A stretch of DNA of 64,000 nt from CAZRCG01 sp964598565 (GCA_964598565.1 CAZRCG010000002.1:310001-374000), one strand, 5' to 3'. Positions 23,578-33,021 are shown, numbered from the stretch's first letter. Notes: generated from the letters alone by a model not told the origin. Numbers and translations: made by a program.

Positions 23578-24891
23578 ATGGATATTCGCATCGAGAAAAT
23601 TAATTCCACTCAAGCTAAACTCATTGTTTTGGTCCCCTCCACCACGGTCGGGCAACGCATTGACAACTATTATTCATCGTTGGCAAAGAAGGCAAAAATT
23701 CCTGGATTTCGACCAGGCAAAGCTCCTAAGAATGTGGTGCGCCAGCATTTCGGACAAGACTCCGTAGCAGACCTTATAGAACGGATGGTCGCTGAGTTTA
23801 CATCGGAGGCAGTCGAAAACCAGAATTTGGAACTACTTTACCCACCCAAACTTCTAGCCACAGATGTTCCAGACGAAACAAAAGACTTCAAATTTGAAGT
23901 GGAAATTGATTTGAAGCCAGCCGTTCCTGAGATTCGTTGGGAAGGCCTAGAAATTGAAGACATCGAGACCAAACCGGTCACCAATGACGACGTTGAAGGC
24001 CAACTGAAGATTCTCCAAGACACAGAGGCTAACTTTGTCCCTCTTATCGAAGACCGCGGTATTATTAACGACGACAAAGTGACCCTGGCCTTTAAAGGTC
24101 ACTGGAACGGCACCTACCTACCCGAGCTTCAATCGGAAGGTCATTCGTTCGAGGTTGGTAAAAAGCATTTCCTTCCAGACTTTGAGACAGCCATTTTGGG
24201 AATGCGCAAAGGCGAGAAGAAATCGTTCGATGTGACATTCCCCGAAGATTATCACGCCGAGAAGTTTCGAAACCAAATTGTAACTTTTGACACCGAAATC
24301 CTTGCTATCGAAGTAAAAAAACTTCCCGAGCTCACCGATGAATTGGCCGCCAAGCTCTTTCCAGAAACTCCCACTCTCGCGTCGCTTACAGATAAAATTC
24401 GCGCTGAACTTGCTCAGCAACGTGAGCGAATGCGCAAGAAATCTCTTCAAGATGCCGTCGGCGATAAACTAGTCGATCTACATAACTTTGAAGTGAATGA
24501 GCGCCAGCTGCAAACTCTTGCCCATCAAATGGCCCATGAAGCCCATCGGATGATGCATGACATGGGAGTGGAGCACGAAGAAAATGAAGAGAATGAAAAG
24601 GCGCTGCACGCCTCAAGCTTAAAAAAAGCCAAACGCGATATTCAGCTTTCTTATATTCTTCAGAAAATTGCAGAAGAGCAAAAATTTGAACTGGTTCCCG
24701 ATGATTTTGAAAAGAGATTTGCGGAAACGGCTGCTAAAACAGGCTACAGTGTAGCACAAATTAAGCAATATTACGCTAGTCGAGATGAAGACTCTCCTGT
24801 TTCGAGGCTCGAGAGACTGAGAATTGATATCCTAGATGAGAAATCCCTTGATTATGCCCTTTCAAAAGCTACGATGAAAAATAAGGGGTAA
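23578..24891 (+). CDS. tig: Trigger factor
   Basis: A 437-aa ribosome-associated chaperone and peptidyl-prolyl isomerase. The N-terminal ribosome-binding domain shows IPGFRPGKAPKNVVRQHFG (41-59), the loop that docks near L23. An FKBP-like PPIase domain follows (about 150-240; VTLAFKGHWNG, GMRKGEKKSFDVTFPEDY), then the helical C-terminal substrate cradle. ATG 23578 (MDIRIEKINS) matches the family start; a longer in-frame TTG start at 23539 adds 13 unrelated residues. It is followed by clpP after 2 nt and then clpX, the conserved tig-clpP-clpX order. Confidence 0.95.
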   Translation: MDIRIEKINSTQAKLIVLVPSTTVGQRIDNYYSSLAKKAKIPGFRPGKAPKNVVRQHFGQDSVADLIERMVAEFTSEAVENQNLELLYPPKLLATDVPDETKDFKFEVEIDLKPAVPEIRWEGLEIEDIETKPVTNDDVEGQLKILQDTEANFVPLIEDRGIINDDKVTLAFKGHWNGTYLPELQSEGHSFEVGKKHFLPDFETAILGMRKGEKKSFDVTFPEDYHAEKFRNQIVTFDTEILAIEVKKLPELTDELAAKLFPETPTLASLTDKIRAELAQQRERMRKKSLQDAVGDKLVDLHNFEVNERQLQTLAHQMAHEAHRMMHDMGVEHEENEENEKALHASSLKKAKRDIQLSYILQKIAEEQKFELVPDDFEKRFAETAAKTGYSVAQIKQYYASRDEDSPVSRLERLRIDILDEKSLDYALSKATMKNKG

Positions 24892-24893
24892 GC

Positions 24894-25514
24894 ATGAATC
24901 CACAAAACGTCTTAGTACCTATCGTCGTTGAGCAAACCAACCGAGGGGAACGATCTTACGATATCTATTCTCGCCTGCTGCGCGAGCGAATAGTAATTTT
25001 AGGCACAGCGATCGATGATAATGTATCGAATCTTATTGTCGCCCAACTGCTCTTTTTGGAGTCTGAAGACCCCGATCAAGACATTTATCTGTACATCAAC
25101 AGTCCTGGCGGCTCCGTGAGCGCTGGACTAGCGATCTACGATACCATGCAGTACGTACGCCCTGCGGTGAATACGATTTGCATGGGCATGGCGGCTTCCA
25201 TGGGAGCCGTGCTTTTAGCGGCCGGTGCGAAAGGAAAACGCTATTCGCTGCCTAATTCTAGAGTGATGATTCACCAGCCTCTGGGCGGCGCGCAGGGTCA
25301 GGCCTCGGATATTGCCATTGTCGCCAAAGAAATTTTGAGGCTGAAAGAAGTTTTAAGCCAGATTCTCGCCAATCATACGGGTCGGCGCTTTGAAGACATA
25401 ATGAAAGAGACTGATCGCGACAATTATATGAGTGCCGAAGATGCTGTCGCCTATGGTATTGTAGACAAAGTGGTGGAGAAGAGTTTCATTCCTGCCGCGA
25501 AGAAAGATAAATAA
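24894..25514 (+). CDS. clpP: ATP-dependent Clp protease proteolytic subunit
   Basis: A 206-aa serine protease that forms a double-heptamer chamber and degrades proteins fed by ClpX or ClpA-type unfoldases. The catalytic triad is Ser102 (GMAASMGAV), His127 (MIHQPLGG) and Asp176 (ETDRDNYMS). Length and spacing are typical. It follows tig by 2 nt and precedes clpX by 54 nt. Confidence 0.97.
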   Translation: MNPQNVLVPIVVEQTNRGERSYDIYSRLLRERIVILGTAIDDNVSNLIVAQLLFLESEDPDQDIYLYINSPGGSVSAGLAIYDTMQYVRPAVNTICMGMAASMGAVLLAAGAKGKRYSLPNSRVMIHQPLGGAQGQASDIAIVAKEILRLKEVLSQILANHTGRRFEDIMKETDRDNYMSAEDAVAYGIVDKVVEKSFIPAAKKDK

Positions 25515-25568
25515 TCGGTCTTTGTGTTCAAGGGCCCTTTCACCATAGATTCGTAAAGTGAGGTTATT

Positions 25569-26825
25569 ATGAGCCGTAAAGATGATGATCGTTCTGTAGA
25601 TCTCTGCTGTTCTTTCTGTGGCAAACATCAAAGTGAAGTTAAAAAACTCATCGCTGGGCCTAGCGTCTATATCTGTGACGAGTGTATTGAACTCTGTAAC
25701 GATATTATCGCGGAAGAGTACGACAGTGCTGACGCCCCTGGCGAAGCCACTAAGGTTCCTAAGCCTTCAGAAATTAAAAAGGTGCTCGACGAATATGTTA
25801 TTGGTCAAGACCGTGCCAAGCGCGTCCTCTCGGTAGCAGTTCACAACCACTATAAGAGAATCAATTCTAAGGCCCATCCGAAAGATGATGTAGAACTTCA
25901 AAAAAGTAATATTCTTTTGATTGGCCCAACGGGCTCTGGAAAAACCTTATTGGCCCAGTCACTCGCCCGACTTTTGAAAGTTCCATTTACGATGGTGGAT
26001 GCCACCACGCTGACTGAAGCCGGCTATGTGGGAGAAGACGTCGAGAATATCATTTTGAATCTTCTCCAAAATGCTGACTACGATATCGAGAAAACTCAAA
26101 AAGGCATCGTCTACGTTGATGAAATCGACAAGATTTCTCGAAAAGGCGAGAACCCTAGCATCACGCGTGATGTGAGTGGAGAGGGAGTTCAGCAGGCTCT
26201 TTTAAAAATTATTGAAGGGACTTTGGCAAATGTTCCTCCTAAAGGGGGCCGAAAGCATCCGCAGCAAGAATTCCTAAAAGTTGATACGACCAATATTTTG
26301 TTCATCTGCGGTGGAGCCTTTGTGGGGCTTGAAGAAATCATCACCCGACGTATCGGTAAGAATACGATCGGCTTTGGTGCCAAGGTAGAGTCTAAGAAAC
26401 AAAGAAAGGTCGGCGAGTTGCTTGAGAAATTAGAGCCTCAAGATCTTCTGCGATTCGGTCTTATACCTGAGTTTGTAGGCCGTTTGCCCGTCGTGGCCAC
26501 TCTTCACGAACTTGATGAGGAAGCGTTGATCGATATTTTGAGAAAGCCCAAGAACGCGATTGTTCGTCAATATCAAAAGCTCTTCAATATGGAAAACGTA
26601 AAGCTCAAGTTCACAGAAGACGCTTTGAGAGCGGTTGCACGCCAAGCTCTGGAGCGAAAAAGTGGTGCTCGAGGCCTAAGGGCCATTCTCGAAGATGCCA
26701 TGATGGATTTAATGTTTGAAGTACCGTCTCGCAGTGACGTCAAAGAAGTAATCGTCAATGAAGACGTCATTTTGAAAAAAGAAAAGCCCATCATGCTGTT
26801 TGAGAAAGCGGCCGAGACTGCTTAG
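25569..26825 (+). CDS. clpX: ATP-dependent Clp protease ATP-binding subunit ClpX
   Basis: A 418-aa AAA+ unfoldase that delivers tagged substrates to ClpP. The N-terminal C4 zinc finger has C14, C17, C36, C39. Walker A is GPTGSGKT (119-126), Walker B is VYVDEID, the pore loop GYVGEDV follows Walker A, and the ClpP-contact IGF-type loop is present (NTIGFGA). The ATG follows GAGGT. No lon gene follows, unlike many proteobacteria. Confidence 0.97.
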   Translation: MSRKDDDRSVDLCCSFCGKHQSEVKKLIAGPSVYICDECIELCNDIIAEEYDSADAPGEATKVPKPSEIKKVLDEYVIGQDRAKRVLSVAVHNHYKRINSKAHPKDDVELQKSNILLIGPTGSGKTLLAQSLARLLKVPFTMVDATTLTEAGYVGEDVENIILNLLQNADYDIEKTQKGIVYVDEIDKISRKGENPSITRDVSGEGVQQALLKIIEGTLANVPPKGGRKHPQQEFLKVDTTNILFICGGAFVGLEEIITRRIGKNTIGFGAKVESKKQRKVGELLEKLEPQDLLRFGLIPEFVGRLPVVATLHELDEEALIDILRKPKNAIVRQYQKLFNMENVKLKFTEDALRAVARQALERKSGARGLRAILEDAMMDLMFEVPSRSDVKEVIVNEDVILKKEKPIMLFEKAAETA

Positions 26826-27264
26826 CGAGGCGCTCAGGCTTATGCTGCGGCGACTGATCCAAGCGCCTCAAGACAGCAAATTAACGAGAATTCCTCTGTG
26901 GATGCCCATTTTTTTTGCCGCGCTTAACTGACGATTTTTTATGTCGGTGTAAAAATAGTCGTTGGACTCCTGGACCCTATACGATGACTCGTCGCTGCCA
27001 AAGCTCGAAAGAGAAGGCGCCTCGTCCTCGTTCGCACCCTCGGCGTTCGGTTTACGCACCGAGGAGCCAGCGGCCATCATTTCGCTTCTATGGCGTCTTT
27101 CCCGCATGATGTTTAACGGATTATAAAGCCCAATCAATACCACAACTCATTATAACGCTCCGCAGCAATGGGGGGTAGCCCCTCTCTAATCTGTTGAAAC
27201 TAGGACGCTAAAGGGGCTGGACCTTCCTCGGCAGCCCTACCAAACTGAGTTTGGGACAAAGCTC
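26826..27264. other. Intergenic region after clpX
   Basis: A 439-nt convergent intergenic region. An 8-bp inverted repeat GAGGCGCT/AGCGCCTC (26827-26834 and 26862-26869) directly follows clpX but has no T-run. A weak minus-strand ORF lies within (see separate entry). Nothing else is recognised. Confidence 0.5.
26868..27107 (-). CDS. Doubtful small ORF
   Basis: A 79-aa frame from ATG 27107, Ser/Glu-rich in the middle and ending DIKNRQLSAAKKMGIHRGILVNLLS-like. There is no ribosome-binding site and no recognised family. It is the only reasonable coding candidate in the gap between clpX and the DUF502 gene, and may well be spurious. Confidence 0.2.
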   Translation of the reverse strand: MRERRHRSEMMAAGSSVRKPNAEGANEDEAPSLSSFGSDESSYRVQESNDYFYTDIKNRQLSAAKKMGIHRGILVNLLS

Positions 27265-27882
27265 TTAAAGTGCCTTTGCCCTCATAAGATGCCCGCGGGC
27301 CAAACCACAAGACACAATATACTTTAGGGCCTCTTCGCTACCCATTTGAAGAGGAATGAGTTCCGCTGACTGACAAAAAACAAGAAAGCCTGCCGAGGGA
27401 ACCGGCGTAGTAGGTACGAATACCGCCACCCAATCGCTCCCCTCTTCCGGAAATTCTCCCTTCGGTATTTCCTTTGTCACGAAACCAATACACCACACTT
27501 TCTGCTGGGGAAAATGCACCAATACCACTCGACTCGATTTTTTGAGGGCTTCACTCGAAAGAGATTCAAAAATCTGCTTCACACCTGAATAGACCACTTT
27601 AGCAATGGGAACTCTTTCGACGATTTTCTCCACCAGCAACATAAGCTGCCGGCCCAGCAGGCTCGGAGCTGCTACCCCCACAGCTAAAATAAACAGAATA
27701 CCCATTAAAATTCCCACGCCAGGAAACGACAGATGCCCTGATACCCCTAAAAAGCGTTCTGCAATTGGCTGAAATAATGAGTCAAACCAAACAATGAGCT
27801 GAACTACGACATAAACCGTCAACGCAAGCGGTGCAGAGGTAAATAGCCCCACCAAAAATAGCTTTTTTATTTTGGTAAACAT
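27265..27882 (-). CDS. DUF502 family membrane protein
   Basis: A 205-aa protein with two N-terminal membrane segments (about 8-32 and 52-78) and a soluble C-terminal part containing the family hallmark VFVPTTPVPSAGFLVF. DUF502 proteins are widespread inner-membrane proteins of unknown function. The ATG is at 27882. It stands alone, convergent with clpX and upstream of a long non-coding stretch. Confidence 0.88.
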   Translation of the reverse strand: MFTKIKKLFLVGLFTSAPLALTVYVVVQLIVWFDSLFQPIAERFLGVSGHLSFPGVGILMGILFILAVGVAAPSLLGRQLMLLVEKIVERVPIAKVVYSGVKQIFESLSSEALKKSSRVVLVHFPQQKVWCIGFVTKEIPKGEFPEEGSDWVAVFVPTTPVPSAGFLVFCQSAELIPLQMGSEEALKYIVSCGLARGHLMRAKAL

Positions 27883-28479
27883 TCCTCAATCGAAGCCGAA
27901 TCAGCGAACTTTGTCCAATCGTGCCTTATCAGTTGTCCTGCAGACCTCGCACTTCAGGTGTCTCTTCATCAATAAAAGCTTGAGCATCGGGATCCAAGCT
28001 ATATCATGTCAGCAATAACTAGCTTCTTCTTTTCCTGATTCAGGATGGCTCCTCTTTACCATGCCTTTGTTTCCTTTGCGGAAACAGGAGCCAAACACCT
28101 TCTAACGCCGAATTTGTGGAGGGCGAATCCTTATAATGTGTGAATACTGAACCGGAATGAGTCGAACTAATCGGAAAGCGTGAGACTTGAAGGTTTTGTT
28201 TTAAATTCTCCGGCCAAGGAACCGCCCGTCGGCGTAGTCACCCCTAATGCGACAAAACTGGTTCGTAGCGTGAGTTGTCAGAGCAGACAAAAGAAAATCC
28301 GAGGTGATAAACTCTCTCTGATTAAAAAACTGTGGATATAGGGACGTGGCTTATTTCTTAGTCCACGAATGAACGACGCGCCCGCTTGAGTCTTGGCAAA
28401 TATCGCCATCATGCTTGGCTTCAATGAGATTTAGGATTCCCGCCTTAATTTTCGTTTCGGCTAAATACCTGAAAAGACA
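27883..28479. other. Long intergenic region with structured and coding-like fragments
   Basis: 597 nt without a convincing gene. It holds a nested inverted repeat at 28047-28092 and, on the minus strand, a start-less open stretch ending at a TAA (28351-28353) immediately downstream of tRNA-Thr. The rest shows no recognised feature. Confidence 0.5.
28047..28092. repeat. Nested inverted repeat
   Basis: Outer arms GGCTCCT (28047-28053) and AGGAGCC (28086-28092) enclose an inner hairpin TGTTTCC/GGAAACA (28068-28074, 28080-28086) with a 5-nt loop. The inner right arm abuts the outer right arm. It could form a cruciform or a structured RNA; no T-run follows. Confidence 0.5.
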
Positions 28480-28552
<73 letters not shown>

Positions 28553-28569
28553 ATCTTTTACTTCTGAGC

Positions 28570-28599
28570 ACTATACCTGCGTTTAAACCGATCTGACAA
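28570..28599 (-). promoter_or_regulatory. Promoter of tRNA-Thr
   Basis: On the minus strand TTGTCA (5/6) and TATAGT (5/6) are separated by 18 nt; the -10 box ends 17 nt before the tRNA 5' end. This is the best sigma-70 promoter seen in the window. Confidence 0.65.
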
Positions 28600-28632
28600 T
28601 TTGAGTTGTGTTCGGTTTCTAGGTAAAAACTT

Positions 28633-30063
28633 TTAAGATACATGCGCCTTAGCACTTTCGATCAGTGGTTGAGCCAGTAGATCGTAATCTCCAATTACCC
28701 GATTCACCTGAACGTCTACAATCTCGCCCACTTCGAGCGGGGCGTCAGATACCACATAGGTCATTCCGTCTACTTCAGGCGCTTGACCAATATGCCGCCC
28801 TCGATAGATCCACGCCTTCTCATTTTTCTCTTGGAGAATATCGAGCATCACGGAGGTCGTTTGACCTATCATCGCCTTAAGACTTCGGCGACTCACCGAC
28901 TTTTGCAACTTCATAATATCGTGCAGGCGCTGACGTTTAATCTTGTCAGCAACCTGATCAGGAAAATCATAAGAGGGCGTGCCCTCTTCGCGACAAAAAG
29001 TAAAAACACCCAGATGATCAAAAGCCATCGTTTCCACAAATTCTTTCAGTTGCTGAAAATCGTCTTCGGTCTCTCCAGGAAAACCCACCATCAGAGTGGT
29101 TCTTAAAAAAACTCCGGGTATTTGTTCACGTAATTTCTTTACCAGGATTCGAATCTCGTCTGATGACTCGGGTCGTTTCATCTTAGCGAGTATGCGATCG
29201 CTAACATGCTGGAGTGGCATATCGATATAACGAGCAAACTTCGTCGATTGAGAAAGTGTCGCTATGACTTCGTCGGTAAAAAATCGAGGATAGTTGTACA
29301 TCAAACGATACCACGATAATCCATCGACCTTTTCCACCGCGTTAAGAAGAGCCAATAGAGAAGCACCATCATTTCGATCGCGTCCATAGCTCGTGAGATC
29401 TTGGGCAATAAAAACAACTTCTTTGGTGCCCGAGGCTACGAGATCTTCAACCTCTTTGACAACGCCTTCAATGCTTCGAGAATGTAGCTTTCCTCGGAGC
29501 TTTGGAATAATACAGAAACTACACGTACGGTTACAGCCTTCAGAAATTTTGATGTAAGCAAACGAACGTTTACCCGGGCTTCGAAGATTATAGTCGGGCA
29601 ACTCACTATACCCTGCCAACATGGGCGCTTCTCCGAGCAGTTGGCGGCGACGTTCTAAAGATTCCACATTCTTAAGCCAAATATCCTCAACCAGTTCGCC
29701 AATCTTCGAAAAATCCTTTGTCTGTAAGAACCCATCGACCGACGGAAATTTTTCCTGCATCAAACCGAGGTATCGCTCAGTCATACAGCCGGCCACAATG
29801 ACGCCGCGAATCTTCTTTTTCGCCTTCAGCTTAACAAAATCATCAATGGTGGAAAGAGACTCATCCTTGGCCGGTTCTAAAAATCCACAGGTATTGATGA
29901 CTACAATATCGGCTTCGTTGTGCTCTCCCGATAAAATAGCGCCGTAGCGAGCAGCTTGGTCCATCATGCGTTCGGTATCGACGAGATTTTTTGGACATCC
30001 CAAGCTTACAAAAGCAATGGTAGGACGGTCAGAAAGTGCTGTAAGCGATTGCATCGTTGCCAT
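28633..30063 (-). CDS. rimO: Ribosomal protein S12 methylthiotransferase
   Basis: A 476-aa radical SAM enzyme that adds a methylthio group to Asp89 of ribosomal protein S12. The N-terminal UPF0004 domain has C23 (SLGCPKNLVD, the RimO signature), C59 and C93 for the auxiliary cluster. The radical SAM site is C177-x3-C181-x2-C184 (GCNRTCSFC), and a TRAM domain closes the protein. ATG 30063 follows AAGGAG by 7 nt; a TTG one codon upstream is less likely. It lies 11 nt after the next upstream gene, on the same strand. The target S12 gene in this window has the substrate Asp. Confidence 0.95.
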   Translation of the reverse strand: MATMQSLTALSDRPTIAFVSLGCPKNLVDTERMMDQAARYGAILSGEHNEADIVVINTCGFLEPAKDESLSTIDDFVKLKAKKKIRGVIVAGCMTERYLGLMQEKFPSVDGFLQTKDFSKIGELVEDIWLKNVESLERRRQLLGEAPMLAGYSELPDYNLRSPGKRSFAYIKISEGCNRTCSFCIIPKLRGKLHSRSIEGVVKEVEDLVASGTKEVVFIAQDLTSYGRDRNDGASLLALLNAVEKVDGLSWYRLMYNYPRFFTDEVIATLSQSTKFARYIDMPLQHVSDRILAKMKRPESSDEIRILVKKLREQIPGVFLRTTLMVGFPGETEDDFQQLKEFVETMAFDHLGVFTFCREEGTPSYDFPDQVADKIKRQRLHDIMKLQKSVSRRSLKAMIGQTTSVMLDILQEKNEKAWIYRGRHIGQAPEVDGMTYVVSDAPLEVGEIVDVQVNRVIGDYDLLAQPLIESAKAHVS

Positions 30064-30074
30064 CAAAAACTCCT

Positions 30075-31160
30075 TCAGCTCTGTACCATAAATTGAGGAA
30101 CTGCGGGTCCAAAAATTCGTCTTTTTGCCGCCTCGAGCTGCTTTCTCTTATAGAGCTCATGATTGGCCTCCCCAGACATGGCTTTTTCGTAAGACCGACG
30201 ATCCATCAACTGAATCTCTAGAGGAAAAAAGAAGGTTATTTCGCTTTGTTTTCCCTTTCGTAGCGACGGAATCCGAATCAACGGCCGAGAGGTGAGTTGC
30301 AAAGCGTGGTAATCAGAAGACGAAAATGGGTTCTCCGGGTTTCCACCATCCTGAATTTCAGAACCTTCCTCAGCGATCTGTTGGTCAAACGAGGCATGCT
30401 CCTGCTCAGTCCAGGCCCGGCTGCTGGGCAAATCTAATTTCTTAGCCGTGGCCTCAAATACTTCGAAGTTCATCACTGTATTTCTGAGTCGAGCACTCAT
30501 GAGATTTGCTGATGAAACCAGGTGATGTCTAAATAAATAGTTTAGAGCCCAAATCGTCTCTGACTTTGTCTCTGTGACCATGCGAACACCCAAATAATCC
30601 GAAATATCATGAGCCATGGCTTCAGCCTTTGCCAACAATTTCACGACCACACTTAACTCCATCTTGCGGTCTTTGACTTCAAACGAGTGGAGGCGAACTT
30701 TGTCCGACTCAAAACCCAAATAAAGCTGATCGCCGTCTCTGTGAAGATGCGACTCAATGCGACCCACCGTTTGACGCCTAATTTTTGGTAAGTATCGCAG
30801 GCGTAAATCACTCCTGATGTGAACGAGCACATGCATAACTCTCAAAATGGCACAAAGAACACTCGCATATGATCCGCCCAACTCTTGTCGATCAGGATCA
30901 CTCAATATTCGAAGTAGCGGAGGTGTTTCAGTTTCAAAATTTAAGGCTGCAGGAATATTTCCTCCAACCATGGTCTCAATGAAGCGACAAGCTTCTCTAT
31001 AAAGACCTGTGAGCTTGTTGCGGTGACTATCGACATACCAATCGAATCCATAGGTGAGTAAAAACTGGTAAGCTTCACTTTCTGTTTTTAAATCTAAATT
31101 TAATGAATCAAGAATGGATTCCCCTTTGAGCGAAGACTTCAGAGAATTCCAATGAAGCAT
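30075..31160 (-). CDS. Conserved hypothetical protein (361 aa)
   Basis: A soluble protein without signal peptide or membrane segment. The stretch AHDISDYLGVRMVTETKSET resembles the D-x-x-G-x-R core of RelA/SpoT-like nucleotidyltransferase domains, and it may belong to the family I recall as TIGR04552 from myxobacteria; both are unverified. Its ATG at 31160 overlaps the stop of the pseudouridine synthase gene (ATGA), and rimO follows after 11 nt, so it is probably part of one transcript of ribosome or RNA modification genes. That context is suggestive of an RNA- or nucleotide-related role but does not prove it. Confidence 0.7.
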   Translation of the reverse strand: MLHWNSLKSSLKGESILDSLNLDLKTESEAYQFLLTYGFDWYVDSHRNKLTGLYREACRFIETMVGGNIPAALNFETETPPLLRILSDPDRQELGGSYASVLCAILRVMHVLVHIRSDLRLRYLPKIRRQTVGRIESHLHRDGDQLYLGFESDKVRLHSFEVKDRKMELSVVVKLLAKAEAMAHDISDYLGVRMVTETKSETIWALNYLFRHHLVSSANLMSARLRNTVMNFEVFEATAKKLDLPSSRAWTEQEHASFDQQIAEEGSEIQDGGNPENPFSSSDYHALQLTSRPLIRIPSLRKGKQSEITFFFPLEIQLMDRRSYEKAMSGEANHELYKRKQLEAAKRRIFGPAVPQFMVQS

Positions 31161-31900
31161 CAATGCTTCCCTTCAGGGTTTAACATAAGCCTCTCAAGCT
31201 CATGGCGACTGAGCTTCTTAAACTCACCTTTAGCCAAGCCTTTCATCTCATAACCACCTATCGCAATTCGCTTTAAACGAACCACGCGGCAATTCACGGC
31301 TTCAAACATCTTACGAACATGGTGATTCTTGCCCTCCCGAATTCGAATCTTCACAACATGCTTACGCACGCCGTCTTGAGTCACCTCTCTCAAGCCCAAG
31401 ATCTCGGCTCCTCGGTACTTTACAGGTCCCAAGCTGAAGCCTCGCTTTAAGAAATCGAGTCTCTTATCGTCCAGAGAGCCTCTCACCTTAACTTCGTAAG
31501 TTTTTGCAATTTCATAACGAGGGTGTGTTAACTTCAGCGCAAGCTTCCCGTCATTCGTCAGAAGAATCAAACCTTCTGAGTTTATATCAAGTCGTCCAAC
31601 TGGGAACACTCTAAACCCCTTAGGTACAAGATCTACAACTCTTGTGCGCCCTTCAGGATCTTTTGAGCTACTTACGACTCCTCTTGGCTTATGAAGAGCA
31701 TAAACCAACGAATCTTGTGGCTTTAAGTTTCGAACAACTTTTCGTTTATACTTTATGGACTCTATCGCTGGATCGACCTTTTGGCCTAACTTGGCTGGCC
31801 GACCGTCGACCATAATATGGCCCTCTTGAATCCATGTTTCAATCTGCCTTCGAGATCCAAGGCCAGCTCTTGATAATACGACTTGAAGACGCTCTTTCAC
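31160..31900 (-). CDS. Pseudouridine synthase, RsuA/RluB/RluE family
   Basis: A 246-aa rRNA pseudouridine synthase. An S4 RNA-binding domain (1-50, LSRAGLGSRRQIETWIQEG) is followed by the catalytic domain with GRLDINSEGLILLTNDG, where Asp105 is the nucleophile. Motif KPRGVVSSSKDPEGR and the basic C-terminal part fit the RluB subgroup (23S rRNA) better than RsuA, but this cannot be decided here. Translationally coupled to the downstream conserved hypothetical gene. Confidence 0.92.
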   Translation of the reverse strand: MKERLQVVLSRAGLGSRRQIETWIQEGHIMVDGRPAKLGQKVDPAIESIKYKRKVVRNLKPQDSLVYALHKPRGVVSSSKDPEGRTRVVDLVPKGFRVFPVGRLDINSEGLILLTNDGKLALKLTHPRYEIAKTYEVKVRGSLDDKRLDFLKRGFSLGPVKYRGAEILGLREVTQDGVRKHVVKIRIREGKNHHVRKMFEAVNCRVVRLKRIAIGGYEMKGLAKGEFKKLSRHELERLMLNPEGKH

Positions 31901-31942
31901 GTCCTCCTACACTATCGAAAACGGCTGAGCCTTCCAGTACTT

Positions 31943-32362
31943 TTAGTAATCTTCGACCTTCAGGCCGTGAACGATATGATCTAAGTCTTCATCGTCATCG
32001 AGCTGATCAAAGGCCGAGGTGCGTTCTGTCGCTTCCTCTGTCTCAGTACTGTCTTCTTTTTCAGACATTTCTTCGAGGTCAGATTTCAATTTTAAGAGGA
32101 ATTCTTCGGGAAATTTCTGAGCCAGCTCCCCTAAATATTCTTCGAGAGCCTTGCCATGCTTCTTAGCTTCCTTAGTTTTCATCTTTCTCCAACTCGCTAA
32201 GTAATGAAAACGACACATTTCTTTTGTCGTTGCGATATCATGGCAGCCCTGATGCCTACAGATAACAATTTTATTAGATGCTTGAACGGACGTTGCCGCT
32301 ATTACTTGAATCAAGCTTTCCCCTCCCTTGGGTTCTGGCTTATTTGATCTCCCTTTGACCAT
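31943..32362 (-). CDS. Hypothetical protein with putative zinc-binding motif
   Basis: A 139-aa protein. The motif ICRHQGC...TTKEMCRFHYL gives a C-x4-C-x9-C-x2-H arrangement that could bind zinc, followed by a basic stretch (WRKMKTKEAKKHGK). The C-terminal 50 residues are strongly acidic (DDDEDLDH). The ATG at 32362 is preferred over a TTG at 32392. It may be a nucleic-acid or ribosome-associated protein; function is unknown. Confidence 0.65.
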   Translation of the reverse strand: MVKGRSNKPEPKGGESLIQVIAATSVQASNKIVICRHQGCHDIATTKEMCRFHYLASWRKMKTKEAKKHGKALEEYLGELAQKFPEEFLLKLKSDLEEMSEKEDSTETEEATERTSAFDQLDDDEDLDHIVHGLKVEDY

Positions 32363-32448
32363 AGATCGGAACACGACCCTCTCAAGGCCCAAACCCTTCT
32401 CCCAGCATTGTCGAAAATTATCACGACAAAATTGAAAAGACGATGATT

Positions 32449-33021
32449 TTATTCAGTTTTTCGATTGCCCTCAGACCAAGATACCATCATTTGCTCCACG
32501 TCTGAATAAATATCGGAGCGCGACCAATCAATTTGACCTTTCCAGTGATAAATGGGGCGACCATCAGGCCCAAATAAATAAGTCTCGGGATATTTGGTGG
32601 TACCTAAAAAGCGAGCCCAACACTGAGTTGGCTCTAAAAGTGTTAAAAATCGGGGACTTCTTGGCAGCCGGCTATAAAGCTCGTAGATCTCTGGCCAGCC
32701 GTCATCTACCGAAAGCGCTACTATAGATAAATTCTTTCCCTTAAAGCGGTCGGCCAAGCGATCAAGCTGCGGCAATTCAGCAACACAGGGCGGGCACCAG
32801 GTGGCCCAAAAATGTAGAAGAAGAAAAGTACCTTCGAAGTCTCCCGCTTCAAATCCCGGCCGAGCCGAAAAGCCCTTCGAATATCGGCGCCCGCTTTTGT
32901 CGTGAGCTATTTGAGCAAGGCGGGATCGATCTGCTTCTTCGGTGAAAGTCTCAAAGGCACACTTGCCCTCCAGGCCAAACGAAAGCCCCCAAAGACCTAT
33001 TAACAGTGACAGTACTACCAC
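32449..33021 (-). CDS. TlpA/ResA-like thioredoxin-fold protein
   Basis: A 190-aa exported thiol-disulfide protein. An N-terminal hydrophobic segment (about 2-17) is a signal peptide or anchor. The thioredoxin site is HFWATWCPPCVAELP, with C76 and C79 as the redox pair, and the cis-Pro lies in KYPETYLFGPDG. TlpA/ResA proteins reduce periplasmic thiols, often for cytochrome c maturation. It starts with GTG at 33021. It is the last gene of the minus-strand run after rplQ, 97 nt downstream. Confidence 0.87.
   Translation of the reverse strand: MVVLSLLIGLWGLSFGLEGKCAFETFTEEADRSRLAQIAHDKSGRRYSKGFSARPGFEAGDFEGTFLLLHFWATWCPPCVAELPQLDRLADRFKGKNLSIVALSVDDGWPEIYELYSRLPRSPRFLTLLEPTQCWARFLGTTKYPETYLFGPDGRPIYHWKGQIDWSRSDIYSDVEQMMVSWSEGNRKTE

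Noticed and set aside
26827..26869. Intrinsic terminator after clpX
   Set aside because: The 8-bp inverted repeat has a 27-nt loop and no T-run on either strand.
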